6,697 nucleotides of DNA from Puniceicoccaceae bacterium (GTDB taxonomy: Bacteria > Verrucomicrobiota > Verrucomicrobiia > Opitutales > Coraliomargaritaceae), in the NCBI GenBank assembly GCA_003567255.1, contig PWZW01000288.1:1-6697 (forward strand), read 5' to 3'. Below the pieces are notes generated by a model, which saw nothing but the letters and a program-made list of their open reading frames with translations, made no database searches and had not been told where the DNA came from. Position numbers and translations under genes: made by a program. Below, piece after piece: positions 1 to 5,556 of the stretch (its first letter is position 1; each line of letters begins with the position of its first letter).

Positions 1-1
1 C

Positions 2-1168
2 GCTGTGGTCAGTCCCGCCGAAGTGGCGGATTACCTGAGGCCACTCTGCGAGGGGGCTGCTTTCACCGTTGGTGGGTTTTCGACGACCCAAGGTGGGCCC
101 GAGGGTATGGTCCACGTGAGCCCTCCCGGAGCGTTGCGCCTGGCATGCCTCCAAGCAATCGCCCACGGTGCGGAGGGAGTTCATTTTGCTCAGTGGCAAC
201 AATCTCCTTATTTCGGAATACCCAAAGTAGGTGCCATGCTCCCGGCGGTACAACCGCTCAAGAGTAGAATTTTTAAGGAGATTTGCTCCATTGGGGACTC
301 CCTCCACAAGCTTGGCGCGGTTTCAGGAAGCGGAACCCAGGCGGAGTGTGCTTTGATGATTGATTGGCAGAGTATGCGGGCTTTGGAGAGCGAAGCCAAC
401 CCTCGCGATTTCGACTTCCTTTCGATTTTCAAAGAATATCACGCGGCATTTTCAGAGCTTAACATACCGGTCGACATCATTTCCCCCAGCACGGACCTCA
501 GCCGCTATCGTGCGGTTTTAGCTCCCAACCTGTATCTATTAAAAGATACGGATGCCGAAAAAATATCGGCCTACATAAAAGCCGGGGGTCTGTTTGTCCT
601 TGGTTTTTGTAGTGGAATCCTCAGTGAGCAAGGACTGCTCGGAGACCCGGGCGTGCTCAGCTTTTTCCAAAAAACCATGGGAATCTGGGTGGAGGAACGT
701 GAACCCGAAACGCAAACCCTCGCCAATGGAATTAAAATGAGGGACGGGCGCCTGGTCAAAGCCGGTTACCTGAGTGAACGGGTCCACCTCGAAGGTGCGG
801 AGGCGCTGGGGCATTTTTCCGAAGGTATGTTTGCGGGCTCACCAGCCTTGACCGCGCATCGTTACGGCCGCGGTATGGCCTACTACATCGCAACCCGCCC
901 AAAGGCATCTTTCTATCGATACGCCCTTGAGGAGTTGGCCGAGCAGATCGGGCTTCAACGCCCTCCGGTCAAGGTATCACCCGGCGTCGAGGTAAGCCTC
1001 CGCCAAACGGGTAAACGACGCTTCCTTTTTCTCCTTAACTGGCAAGAGGTGCCGAGTGACGTGGAGTTGATCGCGGTCTCCGGCACCGACCTTTTGTCCG
1101 GCAAGTCACGCTCGGGGAGGTTTAAGCTCGACCCGCGCGATGCCGCGGTGATCGAACTCTCCGACTGA
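2..1168 (+). CDS. GH42 beta-galactosidase-like protein, C-terminal part (5' end outside window)
   Basis: The frame is open from the first bases, so the N-terminal half of the catalytic barrel lies outside the window; the GTG at 5 is not taken as a start. Residues are counted from that GTG. Residues 20-80 are the end of the barrel and carry the GH42 signature PPGALRLACLQAIAHGAEGV followed by FAQWQQS (family form: PG..rl..lQA.AHGAd.v.fFQWRqS). Residues about 115-320 match the GH42 trimerisation domain (ALMIDWQSMRALES, IPVDIISPSTDLSRYRAVLAPNLYLL, IKAGGLFVLGFCSGI). Residues 325-387 are a small C-terminal beta domain (FLFLLNW, DLLSGKS). GH42 enzymes normally cleave terminal beta-galactosides. Here the expected nucleophile Glu aligns with Gly24 and the conserved E-K-F-H stretch reads I-P-K-V, so activity is doubtful. 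The gene converges with the lytic transglycosylase gene after 42 bases. Family assignment is firm; catalytic function is not. Confidence 0.88.
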   Translation, partial: AVVSPAEVADYLRPLCEGAAFTVGGFSTTQGGPEGMVHVSPPGALRLACLQAIAHGAEGVHFAQWQQSPYFGIPKVGAMLPAVQPLKSRIFKEICSIGDSLHKLGAVSGSGTQAECALMIDWQSMRALESEANPRDFDFLSIFKEYHAAFSELNIPVDIISPSTDLSRYRAVLAPNLYLLKDTDAEKISAYIKAGGLFVLGFCSGILSEQGLLGDPGVLSFFQKTMGIWVEEREPETQTLANGIKMRDGRLVKAGYLSERVHLEGAEALGHFSEGMFAGSPALTAHRYGRGMAYYIATRPKASFYRYALEELAEQIGLQRPPVKVSPGVEVSLRQTGKRRFLFLLNWQEVPSDVELIAVSGTDLLSGKSRSGRFKLDPRDAAVIELSD

Positions 1169-1210
1169 AGATCAACGGATGAAGGGAACGGTTCCGTAAA
1201 GCCGCCCGTG

Positions 1211-1768
1211 CTAGGATGTCGGCACACTGACCGGTGTCCGATTACCACTGAACAACTCTTGGTAAATCCGGTTTCTTGGCTGATTGATCCGGCTAAAATC
1301 GTATCGGTTATTCCTGACATGATTCGGCCCGTATCGATAGCTTGCTGCCAATAAAGGGTAAGAAAAACGGTCTGCACTGCGTAGGCGTTCGCGGCAATAG
1401 GCTAGGTACTCCACCCCAACTTCGATGTTTGTACGCCAGTTCCAGGCATGGCGGTAGGGTCTTTCTGAAACCGTTGTCCACGCCCCGCGGGTGAGTTGCA
1501 TCATTCCCCTCGCTACGTTACTCTTTGCCCGCGGATCCAAGCTGCTCTCCGCATAAATAATGGCATACACAAACTGCGGATCCATCCCCTGCTCCGCCGC
1601 AGTCTCCTGAACAAACTCCCACACTTCAGCACTTGATGGCGTCTCCGAAAAAAACGATAAGGCGCTGCCAAAAAAGACCGTAAACACTCCGATCAACCCA
1701 CCGAGACAAGCGGAGGCAATCAACAAGCCGCGCTCGGTCCGGAAGAGTTTTTGGGCGCTAGCCGTCAT
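1211..1768 (-). CDS. Membrane-anchored lytic transglycosylase (SLT-type), 185 aa
   Basis: Small peptidoglycan lytic transglycosylase. This type cleaves the MurNAc-GlcNAc bond and leaves a 1,6-anhydro end, acting in the periplasm. Residues about 15-40 are a single hydrophobic N-terminal segment (GLLIASACLGGLIGVFTVFF) behind a basic start, so the protein is probably tethered to the inner membrane. The SLT fold follows: YAIIYAESSLDP with likely catalytic Glu74, RGMMQLTRGAW at 87-97 (family form GLMQLmP.ta), NIEVGVEYLAY near 114-124, and AASYRYGPNHV at 141-151 (family form AaYNaGp..V). Nearly the whole protein is anchor plus catalytic domain; no peptidoglycan-binding repeat is visible. The ATG at 1768 lies inside the end of the DAHP synthase gene (11-base overlap), which suggests translational coupling. 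AAAGGG eight bases upstream is the only Shine-Dalgarno-like start in the window. The TAG stop is at 1211-1213. Confidence 0.88.
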   Translation of the reverse strand: MTASAQKLFRTERGLLIASACLGGLIGVFTVFFGSALSFFSETPSSAEVWEFVQETAAEQGMDPQFVYAIIYAESSLDPRAKSNVARGMMQLTRGAWTTVSERPYRHAWNWRTNIEVGVEYLAYCRERLRSADRFSYPLLAASYRYGPNHVRNNRYDFSRINQPRNRIYQELFSGNRTPVSVPTS

Positions 1769-2804
1769 CCACAGAACCCTTTAAGATCTCATAGATTTTC
1801 AGGCCGTTTTTAAAAAGCCTCGCTAGTTGGGTGGGATTGAGCGCCTGCTTGGGGTCATCCCCAATCCCTCTTTTCGGGCTAATGTGCGCCTCCAGATTAA
1901 GTCCGTCCGCCCCGTACGCGACCGCGGCGAGAGCTGCTTGCTCAACGTACTGCGCACGCCCCACGGCATGTGAGGGGTCGTATACGACCGGTGCCCAGGT
2001 CTTTTCCTTTAGCAATGGAGTGATGGACTCATCCGGGTGGTTACGGTATCCATCCAGCCCCGGTAGGGTACCTCGTGGACACAGCATAATTTTTGGATTA
2101 CCTGCTGCGACAATATACTCCGCCGCGGCAATAAACTCATCGATGGGCCCCATGTGGCGCGAACGCTTCAGTAAAACCGCGGTTGAGGTATTGGCCGTGC
2201 ACTCACCAATTTTTTTCAAAAGGGTATAGTTCAGACCGTTACGGGTCCCGATTTGAATGACGTCGACCTTCGCGTCCACCGCCACGGCAAGTTGGCGCTC
2301 ATCCATGACTTCCACGTTAAGGGGTAGCTTGGTTTGTGCGCGCGCCTCCAAGAGCACTTCCAACGCCGCGTCTTCGCCCTGATAAGAATACGGCATCGTC
2401 CGAGGCTTCCAAACACCCCCTCGAAGGGCGTGCGCCCCGGCCGCCTTTACCGCATGCGCGGTTTCAATAGTTAGCTGGGCTTCTTTGGGATCCACGGTGC
2501 AGGGCCCCGCAATGTACAAGAGCCCCTTGCCAAGCGTGATCCCTCCAATGGCGAAATCGTGATCCGCCAAGCCAGAGCGAAGATCCATCAATTTAAAAGG
2601 CGAGTCGATCCGGTCTATGCGATCAACATATGAGAGGCCCTCAAGCCGCGAGAGCATGAGCTCCTTGCGCTCATCGCCGAGAATAGCATAAATCGACCGA
2701 TGAGCGCCCTTGATGACTCCGATCTGGCAGCCAAACTCTGCCACGATTGCTTGGACTTCAGCTAACTGCTCAGCACTGAGAACGTTTGCTTTGGGAATGA
2801 TCAT
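1758..2804 (-). CDS. aroF: 3-deoxy-7-phosphoheptulonate (DAHP) synthase, type I-beta with N-terminal regulatory domain
   Basis: Condenses phosphoenolpyruvate and erythrose 4-phosphate to DAHP, the first cytoplasmic step of the shikimate pathway to aromatic amino acids. It has 348 residues, similar to Thermotoga-type I-beta enzymes. Residues 1-72 resemble the ferredoxin-like regulatory domain (CQIGVIKGAHRSIYAILGD, then RIDSPFKL), which in relatives mediates Tyr or Phe feedback inhibition. The barrel shows AGPCTVD (metal ligand Cys102), LRGGVWKPRTMPYSYQG (128-143), IQIGTRNGLN (184-192), LLKRS (Lys213), DPSHAVG (His279), LEAH (Glu305) and GIGD (Asp316). The last Asp sits 11 residues after the Glu, as in T. 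maritima, so the four-ligand metal site is complete. The usual C-E-R-G reads C-P-R-G (242-245). It lies 58 bases after the phosphatase gene and overlaps the transglycosylase gene. The ATG at 2804 has no visible ribosome binding site but the N-terminus matches the family well. Confidence 0.96.
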   Translation of the reverse strand: MIIPKANVLSAEQLAEVQAIVAEFGCQIGVIKGAHRSIYAILGDERKELMLSRLEGLSYVDRIDRIDSPFKLMDLRSGLADHDFAIGGITLGKGLLYIAGPCTVDPKEAQLTIETAHAVKAAGAHALRGGVWKPRTMPYSYQGEDAALEVLLEARAQTKLPLNVEVMDERQLAVAVDAKVDVIQIGTRNGLNYTLLKKIGECTANTSTAVLLKRSRHMGPIDEFIAAAEYIVAAGNPKIMLCPRGTLPGLDGYRNHPDESITPLLKEKTWAPVVYDPSHAVGRAQYVEQAALAAVAYGADGLNLEAHISPKRGIGDDPKQALNPTQLARLFKNGLKIYEILKGSVDDG

Positions 2805-2862
2805 ACACGATGGGTGGGTACAGGCACACTACAGGGTTGAAAACGACAGGACTATGCGCTGG

Positions 2863-3699
2863 CTAAGCTTCGGAGGCGAGAAGTTTTCCCACTTCCTGGC
2901 AAAAGGCGGCGGCTCCGCAAACCAGAGGTATGGCCGGTCCGTCAACGGCGAACTCCTCGACGGGAAAAGGGGATCCGGTAAGGTACTTGATATCCATGCC
3001 CGCCCCCTCCAACAAGGGAACGGCGGCGGCAATATCCCAAAGTTTGCCTTTGGTATCAATGGCACCGTAAAGATACCCTGTGGCTACCAAAGCGAGGGTA
3101 AGGGAGATGCTCCCCAGCGCACGGACGCGATATTTGCAAAAGAGCGGTGCCAAACGAAAGGAAACCTCCCGGTCCATGGGGAAGTGCAGGCCGATTAAAG
3201 CCTGCTCACACGCATCCATCGGTGCGGAAAGGTCCACTTTCCGCTGGTCAATCTCCACTCCAAACCGACCTCCGCCCTCAATCAGCGAATCGGTGGAAAA
3301 ATCATAGATAAAGCCATAAATGGGTTTTCCATCCATCAAGAGGGCCAAGGCAATGGTGCAGCAAGGAAAGCCCAAGGCATAGTTATTAGTCCCGTCCACG
3401 GGATCAATCACCCAGGCAAATTCGGAAGTCAGGGCAAAGCAATCGTCTTTCGGACCTGCTTCTTCGCTGCAAAACTGATCTTTGGGAAAGTCCTCCCGCA
3501 ACGCGACCAACACCCGCTCCGAAATCGCAAAATCCGCAAAGGTCACCCGGGAGGCATCCGCCTTCCAATCGCTGCTAAGCTGGCCAAAATGGTTTTTAAA
3601 AAAACTGATCTGCGCACGCACGGCAACCCTACCGGCATTGATCCGGTGGCGAATATCATTAGCGCGGCGGGCGCGTTTCTGGGCTGCGAACCTTACCAT
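2863..3699 (-). CDS. Inositol monophosphatase family phosphatase
   Basis: Mg-dependent sugar/polyol phosphatase of the IMPase superfamily, 278 residues, a normal family length. Visible motifs are KADASRVTFAD (46-56, usual form K.D.S.VT.AD), SEEAG with Glu79/Glu80, WVIDPVDGTNNYALGFP (96-112) with metal ligands Asp99 and Asp102, and KLWDIAAAVPLLEGAG (219-234) with Asp222. All metal ligands are present. The substrate cannot be read from sequence: myo-inositol 1-phosphate, histidinol phosphate (HisN-type), PAP or another phosphate are possible. The DPVDGTNNY form looks closer to inositol phosphatases than to HisN, but co-transcription with DAHP synthase leaves an amino-acid role open. The start is fixed by an in-frame TAG directly before the ATG at 3699; the first 14 residues are unusually basic, and no ribosome binding site is visible. 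It is the first gene of the likely three-gene minus-strand operon. Confidence 0.92.
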   Translation of the reverse strand: MVRFAAQKRARRANDIRHRINAGRVAVRAQISFFKNHFGQLSSDWKADASRVTFADFAISERVLVALREDFPKDQFCSEEAGPKDDCFALTSEFAWVIDPVDGTNNYALGFPCCTIALALLMDGKPIYGFIYDFSTDSLIEGGGRFGVEIDQRKVDLSAPMDACEQALIGLHFPMDREVSFRLAPLFCKYRVRALGSISLTLALVATGYLYGAIDTKGKLWDIAAAVPLLEGAGMDIKYLTGSPFPVEEFAVDGPAIPLVCGAAAFCQEVGKLLASEA

Positions 3700-3816
3700 C
3701 TATCACAGACTAACCGGGCCCGCCGCCGCATCAATCTTGAAGATGCCTAAGCATCCTGACCCTGGCCTACATTTTGAGTTTGAAGGCGAGCGGCGAATCA
3801 AGCTTCTATTAGCTCC
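3700..3816. promoter_or_regulatory. Divergent spacer between the phosphatase operon and pyrE
   Basis: This 117-base gap lies between two outward-facing starts, so it must hold promoters for both, unless transcription enters from further away. No clean sigma-70 pair is visible. The best pyrE-side candidate is TTGAAG at 3780-3785 with TCTATT at 3805-3810, with a 19-base spacer that is too long and only a few bases before the ATG, so it is weak. A perfect 5-base inverted repeat with a 4-base centre (GATGC CTAA GCATC, 3742-3755) sits near the middle and could be an operator or chance. The GC-rich run at 3713-3730 includes the palindrome CGGGCCCG. The call rests on gene orientation rather than a recognised promoter. 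Confidence 0.4.
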
Positions 3817-4392
3817 ATGCAAAATAAAGATGACGAGGTGCTTCAAATTTTCCGCGAGAGCGGTGCCCTATTGACGGGGCATTTCATCCTCCGCTCCGGC
3901 TTACGCAGCGGCCATTTCTTCCAATGCGCCCAAGTTTGTCAAAACATGGAAAAAGTCACGCGGCTGGCAGAGCTTCTCATTTCGAGCCTAAGCGCGGAGG
4001 CCAAGGCTTGTGACACGGTTGCGGCACCCGCGATGGGCGGTCTCGTGATCGGGCAGGAAGTCGCGCGGCAGTTAAAGAAGCGTTTTATTTTCCTGGAAAA
4101 AGTTGATGACAAGTTGGAACTCCGCCGTGGTTTTAAACTCGGGGCTTCTGAGAAGATTTTAATTGTTGAAGACGTCATCACCCGCGGTGGTCGCGTCGAT
4201 GAGGCGATCGCCAAGATTAAAGCGCATGGCGGTGTACCGATTGCAGCGGCGATGCTGGTTGATCGAAGCGAGGGAAAAACCAGCTTTGAAATCCCACACT
4301 ATCCGCTGATCGCACTCAGCTTTCCGACTTACGAGGCGGATAACCTCCCCCCAGAGTTGGCCGGGATTGAAGCGACTAAGCCCGGTTCCTAG
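3817..4392 (+). CDS. pyrE: Orotate phosphoribosyltransferase
   Basis: Transfers phosphoribose from PRPP to orotate to give orotidine 5'-phosphate, the fifth step of de novo pyrimidine synthesis, in the cytoplasm. It has 191 residues, typical of the short bacterial form. The N-terminus reads VLQIFRESGALLTGHFILRSG, the usual opening of this group, followed by SGHFFQCAQV. VAAPAMGGLVIGQEVARQL (68-86) is the orotate/PRPP-side loop, and residues 91-108 hold the basic flexible region (FLEKVDDKLELRRGFKL). The PRPP-binding motif is ILIVEDVITRGGRVDEA (114-130); it ends in TRGGR rather than the commoner TTGGS. The ATG at 3817 is the only reasonable start, since an in-frame TGA lies at 3781-3783 with no ATG, GTG or TTG between. 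No Shine-Dalgarno sequence is visible. It is a single gene with no operon partner on this strand and it faces the M23 gene tail to tail. Confidence 0.95.
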   Translation: MQNKDDEVLQIFRESGALLTGHFILRSGLRSGHFFQCAQVCQNMEKVTRLAELLISSLSAEAKACDTVAAPAMGGLVIGQEVARQLKKRFIFLEKVDDKLELRRGFKLGASEKILIVEDVITRGGRVDEAIAKIKAHGGVPIAAAMLVDRSEGKTSFEIPHYPLIALSFPTYEADNLPPELAGIEATKPGS

Positions 4393-4426
4393 CCCGTTAA
4401 GGTCCGCGTGCCTCAGACGGGGCTTT
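4391..4426 (+). terminator. Possible weak terminator after pyrE
   Basis: AGCCCGT at 4391-4397 can pair with ACGGGGCT at 4417-4424 as a 7-base stem with one bulged G, around a 19-base loop, and is followed by only a short T run (TTT, 4424-4426). It lies in the 48-base gap between the convergent pyrE and M23 genes, where a shared terminator is expected. The long loop and short T run make it a poor intrinsic terminator, so confidence is low. A smaller CCGA-TT-TCGG hairpin lies just after it at 4427-4436. Confidence 0.3.
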
Positions 4427-4440
4427 CCGATTTCGGGGAC

Positions 4441-5490
4441 CTATTGGAAGCCGAATATTTTTTTCAGGGTCGTGAGTGTTTGTGCACTTGGCTCAGCTCG
4501 CCCACTGCGCCAGGTAAGCAGGCGGCGGCAGGCTTGCCCCTCAATCAGGGGGCGGTGGTAGCGAAGGACCTGCACGTCGCCTTGGTTGCCCTGAAATCCC
4601 TCCCCGGCGAAGCGCGGGTTCCATCGCAGGGGCAAACCATACCAGGTAAACGCAATATCCCAAGCCACCACGTTCCCCCTATCTGCGGACCTTTCCAACA
4701 GGTTTGGATACCGCCGAATAAAATCCGGGGTTTGGGAGGTGACCACGCGGAGGGTGGCAGCGATAGGCTCAGCAGCTAAAAACTCGTCGATGTTTTGAAC
4801 CTCGCCCCGCCGCACTTTCTCATAAAAATCCAGGGGATCGACGCCCATCAGGTTCATCCCGTTCCAAACACCGTGGTAATTTTCACTCCCAAAGCCCTGC
4901 TGATCGAACCAACTTTGAAAATCGTCAGAGAGCCGAAAACCGATTTCAAAATGAAGGTGCGCGCGCTCCCTGGGGATGGTGTATCCACCGGCAGAGCGAC
5001 CCATCACTCCAAGCACAGTTCCCGACTGAACCGTTTGCCCAACCTGAAGACTGCTATCCACCCGGGCCAGATGAGCGTACAGGGTGTGGATCGGTGGCGA
5101 AACCTGCGGATGCTCCACGATCACGTAGCGTCCGTAACTACTGTGCCAGGCGACCGAGCTTATATAGGCAACCCGCCCCGGCAGGACGGCGTAAATCGGG
5201 TCCGTAGCCTCACGCCTGCGGTCTCGAAAGATCGGAAATAAATCAATCCCCTCGTGAAAACGCCGCCCGCCATTGCGAACGCAGCCAAATAGCCCTGACT
5301 CCAGTCGGCCGGAGGCCGTTGGCTGGATAAAGGTTTCCGGTGCATGGCCTTCCTGAAAAGCCGGATTGGGCGTTGGCCAAACCAAACCGGACTCACCCCA
5401 AAGTCCTCCGGAGCCCAAGATAAAGAAACTCGCCCAAACCCCCAGACGTCTCAATTTACGCGCCCACTGCCTTTTCAATTCCATTTGCAT
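4441..5490 (-). CDS. Secreted M23 family metallopeptidase (LytM-like) with long C-terminal extension
   Basis: Zinc peptidase of the LytM/M23 family, which cuts peptide cross-links in peptidoglycan; probably exported. I chose the ATG at 5490 (349 aa). Residues 1-15 are basic and 16-31 hydrophobic (LGVWASFFILGSGGLW), a plausible signal peptide; the ATG at 5484 would serve as well. An open frame back to a TTG at 5574 would overlap adenine deaminase and put 28 polar residues before the signal, so it is unlikely. Catalytic residues are HEGIDL (zinc ligands His79, Asp83), LYAHL (His140) and HLHFE (His178, and ligand His180), with VGQTVQSGTVLGVMGRSA between, as usual for M23. All key residues are present, so it should be active rather than an EnvC/NlpD-type degenerate form. 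Residues about 218-349 form an extension of unknown function, ending LKKIFGFQ. The gene starts 62 bases after adenine deaminase, probably co-transcribed. Confidence 0.9.
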   Translation of the reverse strand: MQMELKRQWARKLRRLGVWASFFILGSGGLWGESGLVWPTPNPAFQEGHAPETFIQPTASGRLESGLFGCVRNGGRRFHEGIDLFPIFRDRRREATDPIYAVLPGRVAYISSVAWHSSYGRYVIVEHPQVSPPIHTLYAHLARVDSSLQVGQTVQSGTVLGVMGRSAGGYTIPRERAHLHFEIGFRLSDDFQSWFDQQGFGSENYHGVWNGMNLMGVDPLDFYEKVRRGEVQNIDEFLAAEPIAATLRVVTSQTPDFIRRYPNLLERSADRGNVVAWDIAFTWYGLPLRWNPRFAGEGFQGNQGDVQVLRYHRPLIEGQACRRLLTWRSGRAEPSAQTLTTLKKIFGFQ

Positions 5491-5508
5491 CAGCCGTTCA
5501 AAGTACTT

Positions 5509-5556
5509 CTGAGGGACGGTGGATTCCGAGCTTAAAAATGCTGACCGCCCCCTCAG
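5509..5556 (-). other. Imperfect long hairpin between adenine deaminase and the M23 gene
   Basis: On + the left arm is CTGAGGG-a-CGGT (5509-5520) and the right arm is ACCG-cc-CCCTCAG (5544-5556). In the minus-strand transcript the two arms pair as 7 bp, a possible G-U pair with one bulged G, then 4 bp, around a 23-base A/T-rich loop. The structure starts at the adenine deaminase stop codon (5553-5555) and ends 18 bases before the chosen M23 ATG. No U tract follows it, so it is not a canonical intrinsic terminator; it may be an mRNA processing or stability element, a leaky attenuator, or chance. The base pairing is seen directly; the role is inferred. Confidence 0.45.

Noticed and set aside
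1169..1241. Short dyads around the GH42/transglycosylase junction (ACGGA...TCCGT; TCGG-C-ACA...TGT-CCGA at 1219-1241) as a bidirectional terminator
   Set aside because: Stems are short or bulged, no T tract follows on either strand, and the second lies inside the transglycosylase coding end.
955..1377. Minus-strand open frame across the GH42 end and the transglycosylase end
   Set aside because: It is a frame-shifted reading of two well-supported genes, with Ser/Arg-rich, unfamily-like protein.
1831..2229. Long plus-strand open frame opposite DAHP synthase
   Set aside because: Antisense shadow of a strongly conserved gene; its protein is low-complexity and has no recognisable motif.
2820..2850. 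Three copies of ACAGG in the phosphatase-DAHP synthase gap, as possible regulator repeats or a leader
   Set aside because: The unit is only five bases, spacing is uneven (11 and 15), and no leader peptide, T-box or attenuator hairpin is visible.
1211..5490. A cell-wall remodelling or defence system built from the transglycosylase and M23 peptidase
   Set aside because: The two genes are in separate transcription units with housekeeping genes between them, and no toxin, immunity or phage-like gene is present.
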